Below, piece after piece: positions 32,195 through 40,622 of a stretch of DNA of 64,000 bases. This DNA is from Anaeromyxobacter dehalogenans 2CP-1. GTDB taxonomy: Bacteria; Myxococcota; Myxococcia; Myxococcales; Anaeromyxobacteraceae. Position 1 is the stretch's first letter; each line of letters starts with the position of its first letter. The stretch is taken from contig NC_011891.1 of the NCBI RefSeq assembly GCF_000022145.1, forward strand, positions 1,426,001 through 1,490,000, in the 5' to 3' direction. Both the position numbers and the translations under genes were made by a program. The notes beneath the pieces were generated by a model that was given only the letters and a program-made list of their open reading frames with translations, had not been told where the DNA came from and did not search any database.

Positions 32195-33613
32195 ATGGCG
32201 AAGCAGATCGGCCTCGGCGTCGTCATCGACTTCGCCGACGCGAAGCGTGGCCTGGAGCAGGTCAGGGGCGGGATGGAGAAGGCCCGGTCCTCCGCCCAGA
32301 CCTTCGGAAACGCGCTCGGCTCGCTCAGCTCGGAGCTAGGCTCGGCCGGCCGTGCGTTCGGCGGGCTCGCGTCGATGCTGGCGGCCGGGTCGCTGGCAGG
32401 TGCGGCGTCGGCGGCCTTCATGACCATCATCGGTTACCTGAAGGACGTCCAGAGGGAGACGGCCGAGACCGCCAAGGCGTTCGATGAGAAGCTGAAGGGG
32501 AGCCTCGAAAAGCTCACGGGCTACGTCGATGTGGCCCGTGCCGCGCGGCAGGAAGCCCAGGGGATGGACCCGAAGCTGATCGAGTTCGGGAGGGAGCTGG
32601 TCGCCGTCCAGCAGAAGATGCAGGCGATCAGGAAGCTCGCCGGCGAGAAGCAGGGCGGCAACCTGTTCCCCGAGCAGTTCCGCGAGATGGAGGAGCTCCG
32701 GAAGCAGTACGACCGGGTCATCGAGACCCGCCGTCAGTACGTGCAGGAGACCGCGGCGGGAGCCTCGGCCAAGGCGGCCACGAAGGCCGCCCAGGACGCC
32801 CGGCGGGCCGGCCAGGACGCCACGAGGGATGCCGCGCGGCAGGAGGAGGAACGCGCCCGGCAGGGACAGGCCGCGCTCGATGCCCGGGCCCGCTCCTACG
32901 AGAGAGCGCAGAAGCAGCGCCTGGACGATGCCAGGCGGCAGGCGCTCGCCGAGGCGGAGGCGATGACGGGCTACGAGGAGGATGGTGCCCGGGCCCCCGA
33001 GTACCAAGACCTCAAGTCCAAGGACTTCGCCGCCGACCAGCGGAGGTACAACGACGAACTGACGCGGAGCGTCGCCCTGAGCCAGCAGTGGGGCTCGACG
33101 CTCGGTGACGTGTTCGGCCAGCTCGTGGCGGGCCAGATGAACGCCGCCCAGGCGGTCGCCGCGGTCGGGCAGCAGATCATCCAGACGGTCACCCAGACGG
33201 CGATCGCGTCGATCACCGCGGACGCCTCCCGAGCCGCGGCCGGAGCCGCCGCGTCGCAGGCGGGCATCCCAGTGGTCGGTCCGGCGCTGGCGGTCTCGGC
33301 CATGGGCGCGATGCTGGCCGCCGTCCTCGGCCTGCTCGGTAACATCGGTGCGAGGGCCAAGGGCGGACCCGTCTTCTCACGGTCCCCGTACGTCGTCGGC
33401 GAGCGCGGCCCCGAGCTGTTCGTCCCGAGCATGGGCGGGACCATCGTGCCGAACGGAGCGCTCGCCGCAGCCGGCGCCGGTGCTGGGCCCTCGGTCGTCA
33501 ACAACTACGTCATCCAAGCCATGGACACGCGGTCGTTCTACTCGGCCCTCAAGAGCAACGACGGCCAGCTGATCCGGGTGCTGAACGAGGCGGCCAAGGA
33601 CGGGAGGTTCTGA
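32195..33613 (+). CDS. Tape measure protein
   Basis: 472 aa. N-terminal half: helical with IDFADAKRGLEQVRGGMEK and a hydrophobic patch (GGLASMLAAGSLAGAASAAF). Middle: long charged coiled coil. C-terminal half: membrane-like stretch (VVGPALAVSAMGAMLAAVLG), then GGPVFSRSPYVVGERGPELF and GGTIVPNGAL, a classic tape-measure end motif. By the usual relation of ~1.5 A per residue the tail would be about 70 nm, short for a siphovirus. Confidence 0.9.
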   Translation: MAKQIGLGVVIDFADAKRGLEQVRGGMEKARSSAQTFGNALGSLSSELGSAGRAFGGLASMLAAGSLAGAASAAFMTIIGYLKDVQRETAETAKAFDEKLKGSLEKLTGYVDVARAARQEAQGMDPKLIEFGRELVAVQQKMQAIRKLAGEKQGGNLFPEQFREMEELRKQYDRVIETRRQYVQETAAGASAKAATKAAQDARRAGQDATRDAARQEEERARQGQAALDARARSYERAQKQRLDDARRQALAEAEAMTGYEEDGARAPEYQDLKSKDFAADQRRYNDELTRSVALSQQWGSTLGDVFGQLVAGQMNAAQAVAAVGQQIIQTVTQTAIASITADASRAAAGAAASQAGIPVVGPALAVSAMGAMLAAVLGLLGNIGARAKGGPVFSRSPYVVGERGPELFVPSMGGTIVPNGALAAAGAGAGPSVVNNYVIQAMDTRSFYSALKSNDGQLIRVLNEAAKDGRF

Positions 33614-33616
33614 TCG

Positions 33617-34000
33617 ATGTCCAACGACGTGTTCCCCGACCTGCCGGGCCTGGACGTTGAGGTCGATCGGACGACGCTCTACCGGACCAGCACCTACGAG
33701 ACAGTCGGAGGCCGTGAGCAGCGGGCCGCCTGGTGGTCGTCGCCGAGGTACCGGTACCGGCTCCGCTGGAACCTCCTCCGCGCCGACGTCGCGGCACCGG
33801 CCCCGTGGGCGGCGTACAGCGAGGCGGCCGCAGTCCAGCGGTTCTTCGACGTCCACCTCGGCGCCTGGGACTCGTTCCTGATGGTCGATCCGTACTCGGC
33901 CGCCCAGGTCCGCGTCCGCTTCGTCGAGGACAGCCTGCGGTTCACCCGGGAGGTCCCCGGAGTCTGGGCGGCGCAGGCCGAGGTCATCTCGGTGAAGTGA
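33617..34000 (+). CDS. DUF2460-like distal tail protein
   Basis: 127 aa. GREQRAAWWSSPRYRYRL and FFDVHLGAWDSFLMVDPYSA resemble DUF2460/distal tail proteins and GTA gp12. It would cap the tube and attach the tip. The stop codon lies in the loop of the 15-bp inverted repeat below. Confidence 0.75.
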   Translation: MSNDVFPDLPGLDVEVDRTTLYRTSTYETVGGREQRAAWWSSPRYRYRLRWNLLRADVAAPAPWAAYSEAAAVQRFFDVHLGAWDSFLMVDPYSAAQVRVRFVEDSLRFTREVPGVWAAQAEVISVK

Positions 34001-34024
34001 CTCGGTCACCCGAGATGACCTCGG
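33978..34024 (+). terminator. 15-bp inverted repeat spanning a stop codon
   Basis: CCGAGGTCATCTCGG (33978-33992) and its exact complement CCGAGATGACCTCGG (34010-34024) with a 17-nt loop that holds the stop of the DUF2460 gene. No T-run. Directly followed by promoter-like copy 7, so one unit would end and the next begin here. Confidence 0.7.
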
Positions 34025-34027
34025 AGT

Positions 34028-34056
34028 GACCCGGAACCGCAGGCCGCAGCTACCTA
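34028..34056 (+). promoter_or_regulatory. Prophage promoter-like motif, copy 7
   Basis: GACCCGGAA, 14 nt, TACCTA, then TTAC and a GTG (34061) in frame with the next gene, though that gene has a better start at 34103. Confidence 0.55.
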
Positions 34057-34102
34057 TTACGTGCACGCTCCGTCACATCGGAGCCCATCGGAGGAGCCCA
34101 GG

Positions 34103-34969
34103 ATGAAGTCCATCGGTGTCGAGCTGCAGCCGGTCCTCTACGGTGCGGACGTCCACCTCATGGCGGAGCTGTTCACGTTCGAGTTCAGGGAGGGGACGCA
34201 GCGCTGGACCTCGGCGGACACTGACGTCGTCTCCGGCTCCGCCACCTGGTCCTGCTCAGGACCGATCATCACGAAGGGGAAGTCGAGGACACAGTCCGGC
34301 CTGCAGGTGGACACGCTCGACGTGACCCTGGTCCCGGGCACCGGGGCGCTCGGCGGAACGCCGATGCTCCAGGCGGCGCTCCAGGGCTCATTCGATGACG
34401 TCCGGATCCTCGTGCAGCGGGCCTTCTTCTCCGGCAGCTGGGGATCCCTGGCCGGCATGGTCACCGACTTCGACGGGCGGGTCGTCAACGTGGAGCCCGC
34501 GTCCACCCGGATCGAGCTGACCGTGAAGTCCCTGATGGCCTCGATGTCCCGGGCCTTCCCTCCCCGGGCCAACCAGGCCCAGTGTCCGTACATCCTCGGC
34601 GACGGCCGGTGCGGTGTGAGCATGTACCCGCACACCTTCGGTCTGGCGGCCTCGTCTGGCTCGACCACGACGGTGGTCCGGGTCGGCTCATCGACCTTCC
34701 CCGTGGATGACCTCAAGATCGGAACGCTCTCGGTGGTCTCGGGCCCGATGAGCGGGAGCGTCAGGACCATCGTCAGGAACTCCCAGGTGGCCACCGGCAT
34801 CACGGCCGTCGAGGTCACCCCGGCACTGCCGCAGGTCCCGGTCTCGGGCACATCCCTGGTGCTCAGTCGTGGCTGCGACCACACCCGGGTCAAGTGCCAC
34901 TACACCTTCTCAAACATCGCCCGTTTCGGCGGCTTCCCGGACGCCCCGAGCACGGACGCAGGACGCTGA
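34103..34969 (+). CDS. DUF2163 / BR0599-type tail protein
   Basis: 288 aa. The N-terminal part fits DUF2163 (LMAELFTFEF, ITKGKSRTQSGLQVDTLDV). The C-terminal 85 residues are a BR0599-type domain: RGCDHTRVKCHYTFSNIA then RFGGFPDAP. Equivalent to GTA gp13, part of the tail hub. SD GGAGGAG 7 nt before ATG 34103 makes this the start rather than GTG 34061. Confidence 0.82.
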   Translation: MKSIGVELQPVLYGADVHLMAELFTFEFREGTQRWTSADTDVVSGSATWSCSGPIITKGKSRTQSGLQVDTLDVTLVPGTGALGGTPMLQAALQGSFDDVRILVQRAFFSGSWGSLAGMVTDFDGRVVNVEPASTRIELTVKSLMASMSRAFPPRANQAQCPYILGDGRCGVSMYPHTFGLAASSGSTTTVVRVGSSTFPVDDLKIGTLSVVSGPMSGSVRTIVRNSQVATGITAVEVTPALPQVPVSGTSLVLSRGCDHTRVKCHYTFSNIARFGGFPDAPSTDAGR

Positions 34970-34972
34970 CGC

Positions 34973-37900
34973 ATGGCAACGAGGTTCGATCCAGACAGAC
35001 CGTCGGTCCCGGGAATCGATGAGCCGAGGGAACAGTGGCCGGGTCCCCGGCCGCCGGCGCCTCCGCAGACCAAGCTCGGCGATCCGATCCCGAAGGTCTA
35101 TGGCTCTGCTCGGGTGACGGGGCGGGCGGTCGTCGCCAACTCACGGACGGCCGGGACGCTCCAACCATCCGGCCAGGTGCCGACGCTCTACAGCGGCAAC
35201 TACAGGGGCCAGACGCTCGCCATGGTCTGGGCCATCTGCGAGGCCCCGGTGGTCGGCGTCAGCCACGCCTACCGCGACGGCGACTACGCCCAGCTCTTCC
35301 ACCTCGTGGCAGAGGAGGGCTGGTACGAGGTCATCACGGGGAGCGTCGCCCCGACGTGCAGCTTCGCCCCGTACGCCTCCGGACCCGGCCAGACGTTCGT
35401 CGGCACGGTCCAGTTCCGGTCAAACATGTTCGGCACGCCGGAGGGGAAGATCCCGAACGTCGAGTTCGTGGTCATCGGCGCGCTCAGCCACCCGGCCGAC
35501 GTCCTGGTGGACATCCTGCTCTCGGGTTCCAGCCTCACGGCCGTCCAGATCGAGACCGGGTCGTACCGGGCCTACTGCGATGCCATGGGGTTCACGCGGG
35601 TGGACCGGGGCATCGATGACGCGACCACCGCAGCCGACCTCGTGGACGAGCTGCTTCGGGACACCGACAGCACGATCGTGTGGTCGAACGGTCGGCTGAG
35701 GGTCATCCCGAACGGCACCTTCGCCACGGGCTCGTATGTCCCGCCGACGAGCAGCGTCAGCATCGACCAGGATGAGCTGCTGTGGATCGATGGCGAGGAT
35801 CCCGTGACCGTGGTCCGGGTGCCCGATGACGAGGTCTTCAACGAGTACCCGATCAGCATCCAGAACGGCGATGCCAACGGCTCGACGGACACCTACTCGC
35901 TACCCGACGCCGGGCACCAGGCCATCCATGGCCAGCTCCGGGCGCCGACGGTCACGAGCGGCTGGATCAAGCGGCCGGCCCATGCCCTGACGCTCAGCGG
36001 CCTCATGGCGCAGCGGTCGATCACGCGACGCAACAGGTACCGGTTCCGCCTCGGGCCGCGGTGGGCGGCCCTCGAGCCCGGCGACCTCGTCGGACTGTCG
36101 GAGCCGACCTTCGGCCTGGTGGACCGGACGGTCCGGATCACATCGATCGAGGAGGACGAGGACGGGAGCCTGAAGTTCGAGGCCATGGAGTGGCCGCACG
36201 TTGCCGCGGTCGATGTCACCCCGCAGCCCCACGACGGCTTCGATGACGGGCTGGTCAGGCTCTACGCCCCGTTGGTCGTGGAGAACGTCTCCGTCACGGC
36301 GAGCGCGGCCCTCAGCACCGGGACAGTGGCCCTCGGCAGCGCCTCGGTCGCACACGCCTCGGCGAGCCAGGCGTTCACGACGGCCTCATGGGCGCTGGCC
36401 ACCGGCACCGTCGCCCTCAGCAGCGCGACGGTCGCGTTCAACACGGCCTCGATCGCCCTGACCTCGGCCTCCCGTGCCCAGGCGACCGCCTCCAACGCGC
36501 TCGCCACCGGCTCGGCGGCGCTCACCAGCGCCTCCCTCGCGTTCACCACCGCCTCGTGGGCCCTGGGGACCGGCACCGTGGCCCTGAACAGCGCCTCCCA
36601 GGCCCATGCGACGGCCAGCCAGGCATTCACCTCGGCATCCGCGGCGCTTTCCGGCCTCGCCGGGAAGGTCAGCACTGACCTCGGCAACCTGCCGCCGGGC
36701 ACGATCACCGGCATCCACGTGGCGTCGGGGACGCTGAGCGGGACGCACGTCGCGGCCGCGACGATCCAAGGCACCCACATCTCGGGCTCGACCATCACCG
36801 GTGAGAACATCGTGGCCGGTACCATCAGCGGGACGCACGTCGCCTTCAGCACGCTGACGGGCCAGCACGTCCAGGCTGCCAGCATCAGCGGGAGCGACAT
36901 CGCGGCAGCTACCATCTCCGGGTCCAACATCGCCGCCGGAACCATCCTGGGTACCCACATCTCCGGCGCGACCATCACCGGCGGGCACATCCAGGCCGGC
37001 ACGATCTCGGGCACGCACATCGCGGCGGCAACCATCAGCGGCACGGACATCGCCGCCGGTACGATCTCGGGCAGCCACGTCGCGGTCGGCACCTTGACCG
37101 GCGATCACATCAGGGCGGGCACCGTCTCCGGGACGGAGATCGCGGCCGGGACGCTCACGGCCAGCCACCTCGCCGCGAACATCATCAGGACGAGCAACTA
37201 CCTGGAGGCGACCGGGACGCTCTACCCGGCCGGAACGACCGGGGCCTACGCGAAGTCCGGGTCGATGATTTTCAACAACTCCAGCACCCCGATGCGCATC
37301 GCCGCGGGTGGTGCCTACGTCGGTCAGTGGCTGCTGGACGAGGTGGCGGTGCGGTCGGTCAACGCGATCGACTTCGATCCGACCAAGGCCGCCTCGTTCT
37401 ACCGCGGGGAGAGCCGCGCCGCGCCGGTCATCTACGATGCGACGAACGGGGACCGGCTCACGGTCTACCAGCGGGGCGGGCTCTGGGACGGCACCGTGCT
37501 CCACAACCAGGCCACGTGGGACTTCGTGCTCCAGCCGAAATCGGGCTCGGACGGATTCGACGGCCTCCGATACCTCGAGGTCACGGTCTACAACAGCGCC
37601 CCCAACAACATGGGCACCGTCTACGTGCCCATCCCGGACCGGAAGTACCAGAACGCCACCCTGACGTCGGCCGACAACGCGATCAGGGTCACGTACACGT
37701 TCCACAAGCACACCGACGGCAACCAGTACGTCTACAGCGCCGCGCCCAACAACTGGAACGGCTACCTGAGGGTCAAGCTGCACAACGTCTACGGCTACTC
37801 GCCCACGCGGGACTTCCAGTCCACGAACACCGCGGGCGGTGCGATGACGGCAGGTCTGTACTCGCTCGGTGGATCGACGGGGTCGGGCGGTGGCGGCGAC

Positions 37901-38320
37901 AGCTCCGGCGACCCGATCGGCTGCCCGGTCCCAGAGACCCCGGTCCGTCTGTGGGACGGGAGGCTGAAGCCAGCCGGACAGGTCGAGGTCGGTGACCTCC
38001 TCTGGTCGTTCTCGGAGGAGCGGGGCGCATACGACGCATTCCCGGTCGTCTTCACGGGACGCGGAGAGCTGGACCTCTATCGCCTGGACACGGAGGACGG
38101 CCGTTCGCTCCGCGTCTCGGTCGGCCACAGGTTCATGACGCCGTCGGGCTGGCGGCTCGTGCAGGACCTCAAGCCGGGAGAGCGGGTCCTGGGACAGCCG
38201 GACGGGGTGGTCGCGGACGTGGGACCGGATGGGCGTGGCGAGACCTGCCGGATCACGGTCCGCGACGCACACACGTACCTGACCGAGGGCCTGCTCAGCC
38301 ACAACGCGACGAAGCTGTGA
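34973..38320 (+). CDS. Tail tip/central fibre protein with repeat region and C-terminal Hint domain
   Basis: 1115 aa. Residues 1-440: tail-hub region like GTA gp15/J proteins (QTKLGDPIPKVYGSARV, LDDELLRDTDST-like helix, RWAALEPGDLVGLSEPTFG). Residues ~440-565: Ala/Ser/Thr repeats (TGTVALSSATVAFNTAS type). Residues ~575-740: ten-residue repeats of the form GTISGTHIAA, probably a beta-helix stalk. Residues ~740-960: globular, likely receptor-binding. Residues 984-1115: Hint/intein-like domain beginning CPVPETPVRLWDGRLKP, with SVGHRFMTPSGW and VRDAHTYLTEGLLSHN, then only ATKL. The Hint part may cleave itself from the fibre. Confidence 0.9.
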   Translation: MATRFDPDRPSVPGIDEPREQWPGPRPPAPPQTKLGDPIPKVYGSARVTGRAVVANSRTAGTLQPSGQVPTLYSGNYRGQTLAMVWAICEAPVVGVSHAYRDGDYAQLFHLVAEEGWYEVITGSVAPTCSFAPYASGPGQTFVGTVQFRSNMFGTPEGKIPNVEFVVIGALSHPADVLVDILLSGSSLTAVQIETGSYRAYCDAMGFTRVDRGIDDATTAADLVDELLRDTDSTIVWSNGRLRVIPNGTFATGSYVPPTSSVSIDQDELLWIDGEDPVTVVRVPDDEVFNEYPISIQNGDANGSTDTYSLPDAGHQAIHGQLRAPTVTSGWIKRPAHALTLSGLMAQRSITRRNRYRFRLGPRWAALEPGDLVGLSEPTFGLVDRTVRITSIEEDEDGSLKFEAMEWPHVAAVDVTPQPHDGFDDGLVRLYAPLVVENVSVTASAALSTGTVALGSASVAHASASQAFTTASWALATGTVALSSATVAFNTASIALTSASRAQATASNALATGSAALTSASLAFTTASWALGTGTVALNSASQAHATASQAFTSASAALSGLAGKVSTDLGNLPPGTITGIHVASGTLSGTHVAAATIQGTHISGSTITGENIVAGTISGTHVAFSTLTGQHVQAASISGSDIAAATISGSNIAAGTILGTHISGATITGGHIQAGTISGTHIAAATISGTDIAAGTISGSHVAVGTLTGDHIRAGTVSGTEIAAGTLTASHLAANIIRTSNYLEATGTLYPAGTTGAYAKSGSMIFNNSSTPMRIAAGGAYVGQWLLDEVAVRSVNAIDFDPTKAASFYRGESRAAPVIYDATNGDRLTVYQRGGLWDGTVLHNQATWDFVLQPKSGSDGFDGLRYLEVTVYNSAPNNMGTVYVPIPDRKYQNATLTSADNAIRVTYTFHKHTDGNQYVYSAAPNNWNGYLRVKLHNVYGYSPTRDFQSTNTAGGAMTAGLYSLGGSTGSGGGGDSSGDPIGCPVPETPVRLWDGRLKPAGQVEVGDLLWSFSEERGAYDAFPVVFTGRGELDLYRLDTEDGRSLRVSVGHRFMTPSGWRLVQDLKPGERVLGQPDGVVADVGPDGRGETCRITVRDAHTYLTEGLLSHNATKL

Positions 38321-38334
38321 GGAGAGACTGAACG

Positions 38335-38580
38335 ATGGGAACGATCTACCGGGTCAGCTGGATGGCCCGCCAGGAGGACCAGATCCAGTTGCAGGTCGAC
38401 GTGGTGGATGACGTTACCTCGGAGGTGATCGTCCGGGACTGGATCTACGTCCCCCTCACGGCCACGCAGGAGGAGGCGGCCGTGGCGGTGTCCTCCGCGG
38501 CACAGCGGGCCTTCCAACTCGACCAGGAGCGTCGGAACGCCGAGGCCCTGTTCATGGGCCTGTCCGGCAGCATCGCGTGA
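38335..38580 (+). CDS. Small phage protein of unknown function
   Basis: 81 aa, beta-rich start (YRVSWMARQEDQIQLQVDVV) and helical end (AQRAFQLDQERRNAEALFMG). SD GAGGAGAG, 14 nt after the tail gene. Could be a tail-fibre helper by position only. Confidence 0.6.
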   Translation: MGTIYRVSWMARQEDQIQLQVDVVDDVTSEVIVRDWIYVPLTATQEEAAVAVSSAAQRAFQLDQERRNAEALFMGLSGSIA

Positions 38581-38593
38581 GGGCGGCCGCGTG

Positions 38594-38983
38594 ATGTCCG
38601 AGGACTTCCTCATCCGGTTCGTCACCGAGAACCCGGCCCTCAGCGCCGCGGTCGCCGCCGTCGGCCTGCACCTGTACCGGATCCGGCGGCAGCTGCTCTC
38701 CGATCGGCGGGAGGACACCCAGGCCCGGCGCGAGCAGCTGCACGAGGACCTGAAGCTCTTCTTCGGCAACGGGGGAGGGGAGCTCATCCGCCGGATCGTG
38801 CGGGACGAGAACGCCAAGCAGACCGAGGGCCAGGCGGAGGCGGTCCGCGTCGCCATCCGGGAGCACGAGGAGCGGACCGACCTCAGGATCATGCGGTCGG
38901 TGGAGGACCTCCGGCTCCAGGTGAACGACCTCGAGGACCGGATCGACGCCCTGGACCGTCCTCGGGTGGCCTCTCAGAGGTGA
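38594..38983 (+). CDS. Coiled-coil protein of unknown function
   Basis: 129 aa. A weakly hydrophobic segment (NPALSAAVAAVGLHLYRI) is followed by charged helices (EDTQARREQLHEDLKLFF, VEDLRLQVNDLEDRIDAL). A place after tail genes and a membrane-coil layout occur in phage holin or spanin-like proteins, but the hydrophobic part is short. GTG at 38591 is a possible alternative start. Its end overlaps the next gene (GTGA). Confidence 0.55.
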   Translation: MSEDFLIRFVTENPALSAAVAAVGLHLYRIRRQLLSDRREDTQARREQLHEDLKLFFGNGGGELIRRIVRDENAKQTEGQAEAVRVAIREHEERTDLRIMRSVEDLRLQVNDLEDRIDALDRPRVASQR

Positions 38984-39630
38984 CGGCGGGCCCGCCGATG
39001 GGCGCCTTTACCTTGGGCGAGGGGAGACCATGGCTGGCGGCCCTGGTCCTTCCGATACTCCAGAGCATCGTGACCTTCAACGAACAAGTGCTCATCGAAG
39101 CGATCAAGGGCCTCACCACGATTTCAGCGGTGCTGCTCGGCGGCTGGTACGTCAGCCGGGCGCTGGAGAAGTTCAAGGCGGAGCAGATGGTCACCGTCGA
39201 GATGCGAAAGCGGCAATACGACGCCCTGGTTCACGTCTATGGAGCGCTTGGGAAGGTGGAACGGCTGTTGTTCGAGATGGACGAGCGAAGTGCGGGAATC
39301 CGGGATTACGAGGCAGAGAGTGCCCGAGCCAGGGGCGCGATTAGCGCGGCGAGCCTTCTACTCGGCGTTGATCTCACGTGGGCATGCACTCGTCTTCTCG
39401 ACCTTTACCACCAGCATGCGGCCGGTATCGCGGACGGTGAGATGAAGCCGTTCCACGAGAGTTCTTGGGAGATTTGGCGTCAGATCGATGCATGGAAGGA
39501 GCCTCTCATGGCGTTCCTGGCTCCGCTCCGACCTCAACAGGAACTGCCGGAAGAGTGGATCACCGACGTTGAGTATGGCCGCCGGACTCCGAAGACAGCT
39601 CAGGCCCCAGGGCCGGGGCCCGGGGCCTGA
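38980..39630 (+). CDS. Membrane protein of unknown function
   Basis: 216 aa. One or two hydrophobic segments near the N-terminus (WLAALVLPILQSIV, LTTISAVLLGGWYVSRAL), then a helical soluble region with EMRKRQYDALVHVYGAL. Starts GTG 38980 within the previous gene's stop; ATG 38998 is also possible. Less GC-biased codons than the tail genes, so it may be a later addition. Could be exclusion- or lysis-related; not established. Confidence 0.6.
   Translation: MTAGPPMGAFTLGEGRPWLAALVLPILQSIVTFNEQVLIEAIKGLTTISAVLLGGWYVSRALEKFKAEQMVTVEMRKRQYDALVHVYGALGKVERLLFEMDERSAGIRDYEAESARARGAISAASLLLGVDLTWACTRLLDLYHQHAAGIADGEMKPFHESSWEIWRQIDAWKEPLMAFLAPLRPQQELPEEWITDVEYGRRTPKTAQAPGPGPGA
39600..39630. terminator. 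GC-rich inverted repeat at end of late operon
   Basis: TCAGGCCCC-a-GGGCC pairs with GGCCC-GGGGCCTGA over 14 bp with a single bulged A. It overlaps the last codons and stop of the gene at 38980 and faces the convergent gene at 39648. Confidence 0.55.
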
Positions 39631-39647
39631 CCTGGCGGTGCGGTTCG

Positions 39648-40097
39648 CTACCTCAGCTCGGCGACGGCAGCCCTCACCACGTCCCGGATGATCGCGTCCG
39701 TCTGCCGGTCCAGCCAGAGGATGCCCCGCACCGACCCGAGGTGCCGACGCTTCGCGTCGGCCTCGGAGATGGGCTCGACGCCCCCGTGCTTCAGTTCGAA
39801 GCCGGAGAGGTGGACCTGCGGGCTCTTCACTCCGACGTAGAGGCGGCGCTTTTCCTTGCCGGCCACCTTGTGCCACGAGGTCTTCCTCTCGACCTTGAGG
39901 CCGGCGTCCTTGATCAGCCGCAGGACCGTCTCCCTGGAGCGCTCGACCTGCTCCTGGATGTCCGTGCGCTCGGCCTCGTTCGCCGGGGTCTTGGGCGGCC
40001 TGCCCTCCTTTGCCGCGGGCTTACCGGCAGGCTTCGTCTCGACGGTTCCCCTCGACTGCGTCGTCTGCCTGATCCGCTTCATCGTCTTGGTCGCCAT
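39648..40097 (-). CDS. Basic protein of unknown function, possible DNA-binding
   Basis: 149 aa. Lys/Arg-rich N-terminal 50 residues without structure, then helical DIQEQVERSRETVLRLIKDAG and a small alpha-beta domain (KEKRRLYVGVKSPQVHLSGFEL, RGILWLDRQTDAIIRDVVRAA). SD GGAGAAGGAC before ATG 40097. Alone on its strand at the right end with an inverted repeat upstream, so a regulatory role is possible. Confidence 0.65.
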   Translation of the reverse strand: MATKTMKRIRQTTQSRGTVETKPAGKPAAKEGRPPKTPANEAERTDIQEQVERSRETVLRLIKDAGLKVERKTSWHKVAGKEKRRLYVGVKSPQVHLSGFELKHGGVEPISEADAKRRHLGSVRGILWLDRQTDAIIRDVVRAAVAELR

Positions 40098-40115
40098 GTC
40101 CTTCTCCGTGCCCAC

Positions 40116-40130
40116 TTGACTGTGGGTCAA
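40116..40130. promoter_or_regulatory. Inverted repeat TTGAC-N5-GTCAA
   Basis: Perfect 5-bp inverted repeat, 18 bp upstream of the gene at 40097; each half resembles a -35 box. The 40098-40346 gap also holds an A/T-rich patch (CCTATAAAAATC at 40246) before the rightward genes at 40347. Confidence 0.45.
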
Positions 40131-40346
40131 GACGCACCATAAGTGGAATCACGGAGCTCGTACACCCGAACGGGATGTCACACTCTTGAAAACGGTCGTT
40201 CACGACATGTCTGCCGTGGGCAGTGGGGCGGGCGTGTCGTTGGCGCCTATAAAAATCAGCATGTTATGGCCTGGTGGCATCGGTGTCAGACCATCGCTCT
40301 AGACCTGTAGTGGATCGGGGATGGACCCGAGAAACGGAGGCGGACG

Positions 40347-40613
40347 ATGGTCTACATCACTGCGGTGCACATGGAAGGTGGGGAGCGGCACGAGCACATC
40401 GCGAGCGTGCGCTGGAGCAACCCCGCCGATGGCAAGTCGGATGTCTCCACGCGGGCGACTATGGTCGATTGGATCAAGAAGGGCGGTGACGCCCGCGTGA
40501 CCGATGGGCGGAACGAGGTGCAGGTCGGCGTGGTGGACGCGAATCCGCCGTATCTCCGCACGTTCGCGGACGGGAAGCCGACGGACAACCTGCTGGCCCT
40601 GCCGAGGTTCTAG
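40347..40613 (+). CDS. DUF3892 protein
   Basis: 88 aa. Matches DUF3892: YITAVHMEGGERHEHIASVRW, MVDWIKKGGDARV and VDANPPYLRTFADG. Family function unknown, common on mobile elements and in firmicutes and proteobacteria. SD GGAGGCGGACG. Followed 9 nt later by a zinc-ribbon gene. Confidence 0.82.
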   Translation: MVYITAVHMEGGERHEHIASVRWSNPADGKSDVSTRATMVDWIKKGGDARVTDGRNEVQVGVVDANPPYLRTFADGKPTDNLLALPRF

Positions 40614-40622
40614 GAGGACGTG

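Noticed and set aside
34061-34102. GTG 34061 as start of the DUF2163 gene
   Set aside because: The added 14 residues are unrelated to the family, and ATG 34103 has a strong SD. It may still mark the transcript start.
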